In this document: piece by piece, positions 56,033-64,000 of the stretch | Position numbering within the stretch: position 1 is the first letter of the stretch | Layout of the letters: each line of letters opens with the position of its first letter | Source: Clostridiaceae bacterium | GTDB lineage: Bacteria > Bacillota > Clostridia > Lachnospirales > Lachnospiraceae | Reading direction: 5' to 3' | Length of the DNA: 64,000 bases | Assembly (NCBI GenBank): GCA_902363735.1 | Contig: CABJBA010000001.1 | Span: forward strand, 124,001-188,000 | Notes under the pieces: model-generated | The model's input: the letters and a program-made list of their open reading frames with translations, nothing else | Databases searched by the model: none | What the model was told of the DNA's origin: nothing | Program-made: the position numbers and the translations under genes

Positions 56033-57553
56033 CTATGCCTCCTTTTCCTCTTTGTAGCCGGCCATCAGAAGGCCGATTTGTTCTGTGCTCAACTGGTCGT
56101 GATCATAAATCCCCATAAAAGTCCCTTTGTAAATAACAGCAATCCTGTCACAAAGCTGAAAAATTTCCGACAGTTCTGTGGACACCAGAAGAATCCCTTT
56201 TCCATTGCGGGCTTCCTCCAGAATGTTGTTGTGTATGTTATTGATGGCTCCCAGATCAAGACCTCTGGTTGGCTGGTCCATCACCAATACCTTTCCTGCA
56301 TTTCCAACTTCCCTTGCCAATATAACCTTCTGCTGATTACCTCCTGATAAGCCTCTGATCTGAGCATCAGGTCCCGGTGCCTTGATGTTGAATTCATCAA
56401 TGGCTTTCTGGGTTTCATTTTGAAGTTTTTTCTTGTTTAAAATACCGCGGGTAGTCCACTTTTTATCAAAACTGGTTTTTAACATCATATTTTCAGCCAG
56501 AGTCATTTCACCCACCATTGCATCCCGATATCGGTCTACAGGAACATAGCCGATCCCCAAGTCAATACGTTCCCTGACGAACGTGTTTGTAATGTCCGCT
56601 CCGTTTAAAAGCACCTTTCCAGAAGTAACCGGAAGGGCTCCGCTGATCACCTGACACAGCTCTTCCTGACCGTTTCCGCTGACTCCCGCCACTCCGAAGA
56701 TTTCGCCTTCCTTGATGTCAAAGGATAAATCACTTAAAACTGGCGTTTCTCCTTTTCGCTGCACGGTAACAGAAGACAGTTCCAGGCAGACCTTTTTATT
56801 CTTTTTATCCTTATCCTGCTCTCTTTTTGCCACAACCAGATCTTTTCCCATCATCAGTCTGGCAAGAGCTACTTCATCAGTATCCTTTGCAGAAAGGTCT
56901 CCCGTAAGCTGCCCGCCCCGCATAACCACAATCCGGTCTGCCACCTTCATTACTTCTTTCATTTTATGGGTGATAAAGATAACGGAATTCCCTTTAGAAA
57001 CGTATTCCTTGACAAACTGCATCAGGGTGCCGGCTTCCTGAGGAGTTAAAACGGCAGTGGGTTCATCCATAATCAATAAACTTGTTTTTAAATACAGGGC
57101 CTTCAGTATTTCCACCTTTTGCTGCACCCCCACTGCAAGATCTTCGACTTTTGCATCCACCGGAATGTCAAAGCCGTACTGCATTGACAGCTTTTCTACC
57201 TCTTTTCTGCATCGATCATAGTCAATGATACCTTTTACATTTCCCAGAATTATATTCTCCGTTACTGTGTGTGCCGGAACAAGAGAAAAATGCTGCTGTA
57301 TCATGGAAATTCCAAGAGCCATGGCATCCTTTGGAGAAGTGATTTTCTGTTCCTTCCCATCCATGAGTATCTGCCCTTCATCTGCCCGGTAAAGGCCATA
57401 GAGAACCTTCATGACCGTACTTTTCCCCGCCCCGTTTTCTCCCAGCAGAGCCAGTACCTCTCCCCTGTTTACAGAAAAAGAAATATCCTTGTTTGCCACT
57501 ACTCTGGCAAAATATTTTGATACATTTTTTAATTCAAAAAACGGTGTATTCAC
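56033..57553 (-). CDS. BMP-family ABC transporter ATPase (duplicated domain)
   Basis: Cytoplasmic energising subunit with two ABC domains, as in YufO/RbsA. The N-terminal domain has Walker A GENGAGKST and Walker B LLIMDEPTAVLTP. The C-terminal domain has GVSGNGQEE in place of a standard Walker A, signature LSGGNQQK, and LVMDQPTRGLDLG. It has 506 residues and starts with GTG after AAAGGAGG. A terminator-like hairpin separates it from the binding-protein gene. Confidence 0.92.
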   Translation of the reverse strand: MNTPFFELKNVSKYFARVVANKDISFSVNRGEVLALLGENGAGKSTVMKVLYGLYRADEGQILMDGKEQKITSPKDAMALGISMIQQHFSLVPAHTVTENIILGNVKGIIDYDRCRKEVEKLSMQYGFDIPVDAKVEDLAVGVQQKVEILKALYLKTSLLIMDEPTAVLTPQEAGTLMQFVKEYVSKGNSVIFITHKMKEVMKVADRIVVMRGGQLTGDLSAKDTDEVALARLMMGKDLVVAKREQDKDKKNKKVCLELSSVTVQRKGETPVLSDLSFDIKEGEIFGVAGVSGNGQEELCQVISGALPVTSGKVLLNGADITNTFVRERIDLGIGYVPVDRYRDAMVGEMTLAENMMLKTSFDKKWTTRGILNKKKLQNETQKAIDEFNIKAPGPDAQIRGLSGGNQQKVILAREVGNAGKVLVMDQPTRGLDLGAINNIHNNILEEARNGKGILLVSTELSEIFQLCDRIAVIYKGTFMGIYDHDQLSTEQIGLLMAGYKEEKEA

Positions 57554-57575
57554 AAAATACCTCCTTTTTCAAAGT

Positions 57576-57620
57576 AAAAAGCTGCTGCGGTTAAACATTT
57601 TTATTTTTAACTGCAGCAGC
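57576..57620 (-). terminator. Terminator/attenuator between the BMP lipoprotein and ATPase genes
   Basis: A 15-bp stem with one mismatch (57581-57595 with 57606-57620) is followed on the minus strand by TTTTT. It lies 14 bp past the lipoprotein gene. Partial termination here would keep the binding protein in excess over the membrane complex. Confidence 0.85.
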
Positions 57621-57634
57621 CTGACCCTTATCTC

Positions 57635-58726
57635 TTATTTTTCAAACAGAGCCTGTAAATCAACTTTTCCTTCTTTAAATTCCTTGATTCCTTTATCAAC
57701 TGCATCTCTTATTTCCTGAGATATATGATCTGTATATACGGGTACAAAAATTTCCTCACTGATACCTGCCTCATGAACCCTGTTTCCGGAAAGTCCGCCG
57801 TCCATGTAAAGGGTCAAAGCCCAGGTATAGAAATTGGTAAAGTCAAAATTAACGGAAGCCACTACCGTGTCAGGATCAATGGTTGTCTGATCACTGGAAA
57901 AGCCGATGAATTTAGCGCCTTTGGCCTTAGCAGCTTCAATGCTTCCAAGACCGACCTCATTGGCGTATACAAATAAGGTATCTGCTCCATTGTCAATCAT
58001 CTGCTCTGCCATCTGCTTGCCAAGGGCAACGTCATTCCAGCTATTGGCATACGCTCTGGTAGCCTTTGCACCGGAAATCCCCCGGCTCGCTGCAATATCA
58101 ACGGAATTCTTTTCATATACATCCATCAGATGTTCCATAGGCTCATTGGGAAATCCACCAATCGTGGCAAAATTTCCGTTCTCTGTTACATTTCCTGCAA
58201 TTATAGAAGCGATATAGCTGGCTTCATACTCCTTGGGGAAAATGGGTGCTACATTGTCGCCGTCATACTTGGAACCGTTAACAACGCAAAATGTAGTGTC
58301 TGTGTAATTAGGCGCAACTGCTGCCACTGCCTCGTCAAACTGGGAACCTGCTGCCATAACCAGGTCATAGCCCCTCTCTGCATATTCCCGGAAGGTAGAT
58401 TCATAATCAGAAGCCTGTACGTTTTCCACGTATTCCATATTGGTGCCCAGATTTTCGTTACATGCAACAAGACCTGCATAGTTAGTAGCATTCCAGCTCT
58501 GGTCATTAATGGGGCCAGGAAGAATCAGGACGATCTTGTAATCAGCTGCGTTCTTTCCTCCCTTTTCCGCCTTTGTTTCTGCTGTCTTATCAGTTACTGC
58601 CTCCGTCTTTGTCTCTGCACTTGATCCTGCCGCAGTCTCTGCCGGTTTCGAAGAACCACATCCACTTAATACGAGAGTTGCTGCCATTGCCGCTGCAATG
58701 AGTGAAGTACCAAACCTTTTCTTCAT
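57635..58726 (-). CDS. BMP-family (BmpA/Med-like) substrate-binding lipoprotein
   Basis: Surface lipoprotein of the adjacent importer. The signal peptide ends in lipobox LSGC (Cys23), followed by a low-complexity Thr/Glu/Ala/Lys spacer. The BMP fold shows LILPGPINDQSWNATNYAGL near residue 70, DLVMAAGSQFDEAVAAVAPN and DTLFVYANEVGLGSIEAAKAKG. Family members with this operon layout bind purine nucleosides; the exact ligand here is inference. It has 363 residues and AGGAGG before the ATG. Confidence 0.9.
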   Translation of the reverse strand: MKKRFGTSLIAAAMAATLVLSGCGSSKPAETAAGSSAETKTEAVTDKTAETKAEKGGKNAADYKIVLILPGPINDQSWNATNYAGLVACNENLGTNMEYVENVQASDYESTFREYAERGYDLVMAAGSQFDEAVAAVAPNYTDTTFCVVNGSKYDGDNVAPIFPKEYEASYIASIIAGNVTENGNFATIGGFPNEPMEHLMDVYEKNSVDIAASRGISGAKATRAYANSWNDVALGKQMAEQMIDNGADTLFVYANEVGLGSIEAAKAKGAKFIGFSSDQTTIDPDTVVASVNFDFTNFYTWALTLYMDGGLSGNRVHEAGISEEIFVPVYTDHISQEIRDAVDKGIKEFKEGKVDLQALFEK

Positions 58727-58781
58727 GACTAATTTCCTCCTCTTATGATTTGCCTTTGTTTATCTCTGATACTGGTTTTTT

Positions 58782-58812
58782 GATTGGTATGTTTTATCAA
58801 CAGGTCCCAATC
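58782..58812 (-). other. Leader hairpin upstream of the BMP lipoprotein gene
   Basis: Arms GATTGG and CCAATC (58782-58787 and 58807-58812) enclose a second small stem (TGTT with AACA). It lies in the roughly 250-bp gap before the lipoprotein gene. It does not fit the purine riboswitch core, and no T-run follows. Confidence 0.35.
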
Positions 58813-58907
58813 TTTGTATTAATAGATTATCATTTTCCGGCAATCATCACAATTCTACCAGATTACTATTTATTCCAAAATATTATGTTCTTTGTAATTA
58901 TGTATAA

Positions 58908-58953
58908 ATAAAATAAAGACAGGAGATGATTTTTGGTCATTTTTCCCGTCTTT
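58908..58953 (-). terminator. Terminator after the response regulator gene
   Basis: Stem AAAGAC with GTCTTT (58915-58920 and 58948-58953), plus further internal pairing, is followed on the minus strand by ATTTTATTT. It separates the two-component genes from the ABC operon. Confidence 0.65.
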
Positions 58954-58974
58954 GGCATAATAATATAAAGTCAG

Positions 58975-59712
58975 CTATGGTTTGTTCCGATACTCCAGGG
59001 GCGTTATCCCATATGCTTTTTTAAAAGCGCTGCTGAAATATTTTGCCTCCTTATAACCTACCATTTCCGCCACATCCCCCACCCGGTATTCCACATGGTT
59101 TAAATATGTCTTTGCCTTTCCCATCCGATAGTCCGTCACATATTCCATGAGATTCTTTCCAGTGTGGCGTTTAAAAAGCTCACATAAATAGTTAGGGGAC
59201 AAATGAAGCTCCTTGGCCATGTCCTTTAAGGCAATTTTCCCTCCATAATGAATCTCAATATATTGAATAGCTTTCACTACAAGGAAATTTCCCACTTCAT
59301 TTTCCCTGTCCGGCCTTCCCACGGTCCCTGTTTCCGAAGCTTCAGGAATCAGCTCCTGTTCTATTTCTTTTAACAGGGAAAGCAGTTCTCTGGGGTCAGT
59401 AGGCTTCAGTAAATATCTGGTCACTCCCAGTTCAATGGCTTTTTGGGCATAGGAAAAATTGCTGTAGCCGCTGAGGATAATGATTCGGATATTAAGAGTT
59501 CTCTCCCGGATCTGACGAATCAAATCCAGTCCTGATACCTCCGGCATTTTTATATCCGTAATAATTACATCAGCTTCCAGCTCATAAAGATCTTTCAATG
59601 CGGAAGGAGCATCTTCATACACTCCAACCACCTGCCAGCCTTCCTGACCATTCAGCAGTTTAAAAAGTCCTTTTCTGATTTTCGGCTCGTCATCCACGAT
59701 CATAATCTTCAT
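58975..59712 (-). CDS. AraC-type response regulator (YesN-like)
   Basis: DNA-binding output protein of the two-component system. The receiver domain opens MKIMIVDDEPKIRKGL, with phosphoacceptor Asp53 in IITDIKMPEVSG and the Lys in YLLKPTDP. Residues about 145-245 form a double helix-turn-helix AraC domain (LHLSPNYLCELFKRHTGKN and VGYKEAKYFSSAFKKAYG). It has 245 residues and overlaps the kinase gene by 23 bp. The adjacent BMP transporter is the likely target, by position. Confidence 0.93.
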   Translation of the reverse strand: MKIMIVDDEPKIRKGLFKLLNGQEGWQVVGVYEDAPSALKDLYELEADVIITDIKMPEVSGLDLIRQIRERTLNIRIIILSGYSNFSYAQKAIELGVTRYLLKPTDPRELLSLLKEIEQELIPEASETGTVGRPDRENEVGNFLVVKAIQYIEIHYGGKIALKDMAKELHLSPNYLCELFKRHTGKNLMEYVTDYRMGKAKTYLNHVEYRVGDVAEMVGYKEAKYFSSAFKKAYGITPLEYRNKP

Positions 59713-61546
59713 CTTTTAAGCTCTCTCCCTTCTCTTCCGTAAACCGGGGCTGTCTTAAGGTGAATTCGTCCCCAGGACAAAGAGAAGAACCACTGGGGGA
59801 TTTGGGAATGCGCAGACGTACCAAAGTTCCCTTTCCGTATAAACTTTCTACGGAAACTCCGTACTGCTCCCCATAATGGAGACGGATTCTCCGATCCACA
59901 TTGCGGATTCCGATTCCCCTATGTCCTTCTTTTTCTGTATCAGATGTTTCATCTCTTAAGCCCTTAAGCTGATCGGGGTTCATTCCCATACCGTTGTCTT
60001 CTACTGAAATAATCATAGCTTCCCCCTGGTCCTCTATGCAGATGTGTATGGTCCCTTTCTGGTTTCTCGGCTCAATTCCATGGGTTATGGCATTCTCTAT
60101 AATAGGCTGGAGAATCAGTTTCGGCACTCTTTCTTCCATTAGATTTTCCTGAGCATCTACGGAATATTCCAGCCTGTCCTCCAGCCGGTTTTTCTGAATC
60201 TTTAAATAACAAAGCACATATTCCACTTCCCTTTTAAGTGGAACAAAAGCGTTTTCATCTTCTATGCTGTAACGCATTAATTCTCCCAGAGAAATAATAA
60301 TATCGCTGATATCGTATTCTTCCCGGTCAATCAGCATCCAATTGACCGAATCCAGGGTGTTGTAAAGAAAATGAGGATTGATCTGAGCCTGAAGCGCCTG
60401 AATCTCGGCATTTTTCTGTGCAATTTTCTCCTGATATACCTGTTTGATGAGAATGTTGATTTCATCCAGCATATAATTAAAAGATTTTGTCAGCTTCCCT
60501 ATTTCATCCTTACTGTCACCCGGCACTCTGACGGCAAAATCACCTTTCTGCACCTGCCCCATGGCCTTGGAAAGCCGCTTGATCGGCCTTGCCATAGCAT
60601 AGACCAAGAAGGCAATGACAGCGGCACTTCCAATGGCGCTTCCAAGAACCACCAGCCATATGGAACTGTTCAAAGCCTGTGACTGGGGGAATAACCCTTC
60701 TAAGGGAATGACAGAATAAGACTTCCAGCCTGTAATACCGTTATACTGTCCGCAGACATAATATTGTTTTCCATCCCACTCCAGTTCAAAACGGCGCTTT
60801 CCCTCTGTAAATCTTCGGTCAATTTCGTCCTGCCATTGTTTATTCACCTTGGGATTGCTGCAGATCACACGACCCTTCTGATCTGCGATGAATAAATATT
60901 GGTATTGAAACAATCCCTGATTTCCCAAAAGCAGGTTGCTGAACATATCAGGATCCAGTTCCATGATCAATATCCCCAGACTGTTATCCCGGTTCCCATC
61001 AGGAACTGACCTGATTACTGTGACCGCCCGATCATCTTCCTCCGGGCGGGAAAATAATTTAGGTATAATGCCTGTCCACACCGCCTTATTGTTTCTGCTG
61101 CCCAAAGCAGAATAATAGGTGCGGAGCACCTGCTCTGAAACCACTTTAGGAACGGACCTTTCCGGACCAGCTGTCGTATACATAACCTGGGAGGCATTTA
61201 TGATGGAAATATCAATATCCTCTCCAACGGACCGGATGATGCTTTTGCAGTAATCATCAAGATAATCCCGTATAGCGCCTTCCTCCTGATCCCAGCCAGG
61301 AATGCATGCATTCTGCACAAGCTGGCTCTCAGACGCATTGTCCAGTATTTCCATAATATAGCGGACTTTTACATTTATATTAATATCAATTCGGTTAATG
61401 GTATCCGACATTTCCTGTTTTTTATTCTTTACAACAATGTCTTTGCTGTGTGAAAAAGAAAGACTCCCAATTATAGCACCTTCAATCATGGCTGCCACAA
61501 TAAATACCAGTGTCAGCTTCATTTGAAACGACAAATGCTTTGGCAA
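59690..61546 (-). CDS. Membrane sensor histidine kinase (YesM-like)
   Basis: Sensor of the two-component system. A first membrane helix (about 11-29), a large extracellular sensor domain of about 260 residues (dCACHE-like in appearance), a second helix near residue 300, and a HAMP region (ARPIKRLSKAMGQVQKGD) lead to the His_kinase domain with phospho-acceptor His392 in INPHFLYNTLDS and an ATPase with N-box LQPIIENAITHG. The start is TTG nine bases after GGAGG. It has 618 residues. The ligand is unknown. Confidence 0.92.
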   Translation of the reverse strand: MPKHLSFQMKLTLVFIVAAMIEGAIIGSLSFSHSKDIVVKNKKQEMSDTINRIDININVKVRYIMEILDNASESQLVQNACIPGWDQEEGAIRDYLDDYCKSIIRSVGEDIDISIINASQVMYTTAGPERSVPKVVSEQVLRTYYSALGSRNNKAVWTGIIPKLFSRPEEDDRAVTVIRSVPDGNRDNSLGILIMELDPDMFSNLLLGNQGLFQYQYLFIADQKGRVICSNPKVNKQWQDEIDRRFTEGKRRFELEWDGKQYYVCGQYNGITGWKSYSVIPLEGLFPQSQALNSSIWLVVLGSAIGSAAVIAFLVYAMARPIKRLSKAMGQVQKGDFAVRVPGDSKDEIGKLTKSFNYMLDEINILIKQVYQEKIAQKNAEIQALQAQINPHFLYNTLDSVNWMLIDREEYDISDIIISLGELMRYSIEDENAFVPLKREVEYVLCYLKIQKNRLEDRLEYSVDAQENLMEERVPKLILQPIIENAITHGIEPRNQKGTIHICIEDQGEAMIISVEDNGMGMNPDQLKGLRDETSDTEKEGHRGIGIRNVDRRIRLHYGEQYGVSVESLYGKGTLVRLRIPKSPSGSSLCPGDEFTLRQPRFTEEKGESLKDEDYDRG

Positions 61547-61608
61547 GGCGTTTTCCTCCTCCCGGATTTATCCTGTCTTTGGTTATTTAAAAGTTGGGTT
61601 ACTATAAT

Positions 61609-61624
61609 TTGTAATCCGTTACAA
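61609..61624. promoter_or_regulatory. Palindrome in the kinase gene leader
   Basis: TTGTAATCCGTTACAA has perfect 6-bp arms around four bases. It lies about 14 bases downstream of the predicted transcription start of the kinase gene. The binding protein, if any, is unknown. Confidence 0.45.
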
Positions 61625-61644
61625 GAAGCCTGTCTGTTTTTCAA

Positions 61645-61653
61645 ATTATACCA
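61645..61653 (-). promoter_or_regulatory. Extended -10 promoter element for the two-component genes
   Basis: The minus strand reads TGGTATAAT, a perfect -10 with the upstream TGn extension. No good -35 lies at the expected distance, as is common for extended -10 promoters. Confidence 0.5.
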
Positions 61654-61700
61654 TGCACATAACAGCTTTACCACATATTTTCTGAAACCTGGCCGCATTC

Positions 61701-61726
61701 AAAAAGCCGAAGATTTCTCTCCGGCT
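61701..61726 (-). terminator. Terminator after the MerR-family gene
   Basis: A 9-bp stem (61705-61713 with 61718-61726, wobble included) with a four-base loop is followed on the minus strand by TTTT. The other strand is also followed by a T-rich tract. Confidence 0.75.
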
Positions 61727-61759
61727 CAGGTTTTCTTTTTCTGACTGCAATTTTAACAC

Positions 61760-62581
61760 TTATCCATGCTTCTTTACCGGGTAACACACCTCTGTCACGT
61801 ATTCTTCCGGATTCTGTGTTTCATGAGGGCTTACATGATAGATACTGAAAGAAAGTCCTGCAAATTCATAGCCATTATCCTGAATCCACCTGGCAACCGC
61901 TTCATTGACCTGTCCAATCTGCTCATAGCTTCCCTTGTAAATAGCACTGGCAATTTCTATTGAAGGCATTGTTTTAAACTTCACATGCTCCGTGTCGCTG
62001 TATGTGCCGATAACAGATTTCTGAACCTCTACATCCACATCCTGCTCCTTGTATTCTCCGTCATAAAAAATTGCCAGCGTAAAACAAGGGGACTTATCCT
62101 GGATATGGAGAGGCTCCGTTTCCTCCATTAAAATTCTCCACAACATTCCTTCGTCTGCATAAGAGGGAATCACCTTTCTAACACTTGCCACATACCGCTC
62201 CGGCAAAATCTTTAAACTAACGTCATATCCCATAATATTTCCGTCCTTTCTCAGCCACTCAATGGCATTGTCAAGCAATCGTATTCTTTGCTTAAGCATA
62301 TGCTGCTGCTCTTCCATCTCCCGTCTTTTGATCACAAGAAATTGTTCCATTTCCCTGGAATCCTCGTATTTCTCCAAAATTTCCCTGATCATAGAAAGCC
62401 CAAAGCCTAAATCCTTAAACGCCTGAATCCTTCCGGCTAACGGAAGCTGCACTTCGCTGTAATACCGGTATCCAGTCATATCATCAACCGCAACGGGATG
62501 AAGGATACCGATTTCATCATAATGCCTCAGCATACGGATGCTGATTCTTGACAGTTTTGAAAAATCTCCTATTTTTAACAA
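61760..62581 (-). CDS. MerR-family regulator with GyrI-like effector-binding domain
   Basis: Drug- or stress-sensing transcriptional regulator of the BmrR/BltR type. The N-terminal MerR helix-turn-helix (IGDFSKLSRISIRMLRHYDE, residues 3-22) and wing (DDMTGYRYYSEVQL) are followed by a dimerisation coiled coil (about 80-120) and a C-terminal GyrI-like domain of about 150 residues. The start is TTG with GAGGT upstream. It has 273 residues. No efflux pump is nearby, so the target may be its own promoter or a distant gene. Confidence 0.9.
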   Translation of the reverse strand: MLKIGDFSKLSRISIRMLRHYDEIGILHPVAVDDMTGYRYYSEVQLPLAGRIQAFKDLGFGLSMIREILEKYEDSREMEQFLVIKRREMEEQQHMLKQRIRLLDNAIEWLRKDGNIMGYDVSLKILPERYVASVRKVIPSYADEGMLWRILMEETEPLHIQDKSPCFTLAIFYDGEYKEQDVDVEVQKSVIGTYSDTEHVKFKTMPSIEIASAIYKGSYEQIGQVNEAVARWIQDNGYEFAGLSFSIYHVSPHETQNPEEYVTEVCYPVKKHG

Positions 62582-62623
62582 TGGTTTTACCTCACATATA
62601 TGTGTATTTCTGAGCTCAACTTC

Positions 62624-62654
62624 ACTTTAAAGCATACCACAGTGTGAGAGTCAA
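62624..62654 (-). promoter_or_regulatory. Promoter of the MerR-family gene, possibly with long MerR-type spacer
   Basis: TTGACT (62649-62654) is followed either after 17 bases by TTTAAA or after 19 bases by TAAAGT on the minus strand. A 19-base spacer holding a short palindrome (CACACTGTG) would fit MerR-type autoregulation. Confidence 0.5.
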
Positions 62655-62713
62655 CCCCTCTGCTGCATTTTTTTCATTTTACGTTTCCGGGCTCGTCTTC
62701 AACAAACGCTTCC

Positions 62714-63205
62714 TTACAATGCATGGTAATGAGGAATAATATTCCGATAGCTTCCATCCTTCATGAGGAAGCCCTCCGGAATAACACCCAGCTGGACGAA
62801 TCCCAGTTTTTTATATAAGCGGAGAGCTGCACTGTTACTGCTCACAACTGCATTAAACTGCAGTATCTTAAAGCCGATTTCCTTTGCCTTTTCAAGACAA
62901 TGCAAAACCAGGATCTCGCCTATTCTCTTTCCTCTCTCGCCGTTTTTTACTGCATAACTTGCATTGGAAATATGGCCGCATCTGCCCACATTATTGGGGT
63001 GCAGAATATACAGGCCCACAATAGTGTGGTTTTCGTCTTCGATTGCCACTCCGGCAAAGGACTGGCTTTCAAAAAAGTCCAGACCTGTCTTTTCATCCAA
63101 AAATTCTGTCTGCGGAAACGCTATTCCCTCCTCAACAATATCATTCCAAATTGCAATCATCTCTTTAACATCTTTGTTTGTAAACGCTCTGACAGTAATT
63201 CCCAT
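62714..63205 (-). CDS. GNAT-family N-acetyltransferase
   Basis: Predicted acetyl-CoA-dependent acetyltransferase, 163 residues. The CoA-binding motif is NGERGKRIGEILVLHCLEKA near residues 90-108, preceded by the beta strand ISNASYAV and followed by FNAVVSSNSAALRLYKKLGF and a C-terminal strand. The overall pattern resembles phosphinothricin/methionine sulfoximine-type or RimJ-like GNATs, but the substrate is not known. The ATG follows CAGGAGG. Confidence 0.85.
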   Translation of the reverse strand: MGITVRAFTNKDVKEMIAIWNDIVEEGIAFPQTEFLDEKTGLDFFESQSFAGVAIEDENHTIVGLYILHPNNVGRCGHISNASYAVKNGERGKRIGEILVLHCLEKAKEIGFKILQFNAVVSSNSAALRLYKKLGFVQLGVIPEGFLMKDGSYRNIIPHYHAL

Positions 63206-63282
63206 AATTTAACCTCCTGATTTAAGCAGACAATCCTTTTTTCGAACATATTTTTTCAGTACACCAACCACTATCAATGTTA

Positions 63283-64000
63283 TCAGGTATGAAACAATTC
63301 CGGAAATATCAGCTTTTGACCTTCATAAATATTTTCTTTGCTTTTTAACACAAACAAGGTACTATCACTGCCCTCCACAGGCTTGACTTCATAATTTATA
63401 CTGTCTTTTGGCGTAAATCCAAAAATAACCTCATTGGTTCCCTCCAGTGCCGCAGAACCAACAATATCATTCAGGTTTTTACCAGCATCACAATAAACCT
63501 CGAAACAGCGAAGCACATTGCCCTCCTGTTCTGCTATGACAACAGCGTCATATTGAGGGATATAGTACACACTGTCTTTCATAAATGAACTGCAATAAAA
63601 CATTAATAAACTGAAATTATTAATTACTTTCAATTTTGAAAAAGGATTTGACTTTATATAATACTTTTCCAGCATCTCCCTGTCCTGCAGGGACTCCATA
63701 TTCATTTTCTTTCTCGAACCTGTCGTTTTACTTATCATGACGCTGTATTGGTACTGCTTTTCCTTTTCAAAACCAAATCTTGGATAATAGTCCAAAACAG
63801 ATTTATTAGCAAAAAGAAAAATTCCATCACAATTATTTTCCCAGTCTTTCATTATTTCATCCATAAGAAGTCTGGACAAACCCTGATTGCGATAAGATAC
63901 ATCTGTCATAACGGTACCTAACTGAATATAATTACGTCTCTGTTCATGCCAGATCAATTCCATTCTGTTAGCAGAAACATTGGCCACCGCTTTATGATCA
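63283..64000 (-). CDS. GNAT-family N-acetyltransferase, N-terminus cut by the window edge
   Basis: The frame stays open to position 64000 (reading DHKAVANVSANRM), so the true start lies outside; the GTG at 63987 is internal. The GNAT CoA-binding region is VMTDVSYRNQGLSRLLMDEI, followed by GIFLFANKSVLDYYPRFGF. A second, beta-rich half of about 140 residues follows, which is longer than in simple GNATs and may be a sterol-carrier-like or second GNAT-like domain. The substrate is unknown. Confidence 0.82.
   Translation of the reverse strand, partial: DHKAVANVSANRMELIWHEQRRNYIQLGTVMTDVSYRNQGLSRLLMDEIMKDWENNCDGIFLFANKSVLDYYPRFGFEKEKQYQYSVMISKTTGSRKKMNMESLQDREMLEKYYIKSNPFSKLKVINNFSLLMFYCSSFMKDSVYYIPQYDAVVIAEQEGNVLRCFEVYCDAGKNLNDIVGSAALEGTNEVIFGFTPKDSINYEVKPVEGSDSTLFVLKSKENIYEGQKLIFPELFHT

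Noticed and set aside
58727..58974. Possible purine riboswitch before the BMP lipoprotein gene
   Set aside because: The conserved three-way-junction core sequences are not present; only a small hairpin is seen.

Overview
The window looks like chromosomal DNA from a low-to-mid GC, Gram-positive, spore-forming anaerobe of the class Clostridia, most likely a Lachnospiraceae (Lacrimispora/Clostridium-like). The reasons are strong AGGAGG-type ribosome binding sites, many TTG starts, CodY, a spoVD-type penicillin-binding protein inside the mraZ-ftsZ cluster, Clostridium-type LexA boxes, B12-dependent MetH with a separate reactivation subunit, and BmpA-type and Opp lipoproteins. The genus is inference. 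Nearly every gene lies on the minus strand; one four-gene island (about 16.9-21.1 kb) is on the plus strand. I see no insertion sequence, prophage, tRNA, rRNA or CRISPR array.

Layout, left to right (transcription mostly right to left). 0-0.5 kb: 5' part of pyrH. 0.8-6.6 kb: oligopeptide ABC transporter oppBCDF plus oppA, sitting between tsf and pyrH. 6.7-8.5 kb: tsf and rpsB. 8.7-14.4 kb: comM-like, dprA, topA, then codY with its own promoter. 14.6-16.7 kb: an uncharacterised DNA-repair-like pair (radical SAM protein plus TIGR03915/DUF4130 protein) whose promoter is flanked by two LexA-type boxes. 16.9-21.1 kb (+): an anchored protein of unknown function, a nitroreductase, a subtilisin-like protein whose catalytic Ser is Gly, and an AIM24-family protein. 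21.5-30.3 kb: LytR-CpsA-Psr ligase, HAD phosphatase, fruA-fruK, an RpiR-type regulator, a membrane-anchored phosphoesterase, an Sfp-type phosphopantetheinyl transferase and a metallo-beta-lactamase-fold hydrolase. 30.4-34.1 kb: ahpC, a domain-swapped AhpF-like reductase, and enolase. 34.2-40.7 kb: trpS, metH, MetH reactivation protein, metF and two unknown genes. 40.8-53.8 kb: division and cell-wall cluster mraZ-rsmH-ftsL-pbp-spoVD-mraY-murD-ftsW-murA-ftsQ-ftsZ. 54-61.5 kb: BMP-family nucleoside-type ABC transporter with a YesM/YesN-type two-component system. 61.8-64 kb: a MerR regulator and two GNAT acetyltransferases, the last cut by the window edge.

The genes form coherent units: peptide uptake (opp) beside the nutrient sensor CodY; fructose uptake and phosphorylation (fruK-fruA) next to a phosphosugar-sensing regulator; peroxide reduction (ahpC plus reductase); the methionine/one-carbon branch (metF, metH, reactivator); and septal peptidoglycan synthesis, with a MraZ operator of three 10-bp repeats at its head. 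The most unusual items are the SOS-type control of the radical SAM/TIGR03915 pair, the predicted pseudoprotease, the AhpF-like enzyme with reversed domain order, the N/G/Q/Y-rich FtsZ tail, and several unassigned palindromic operators.
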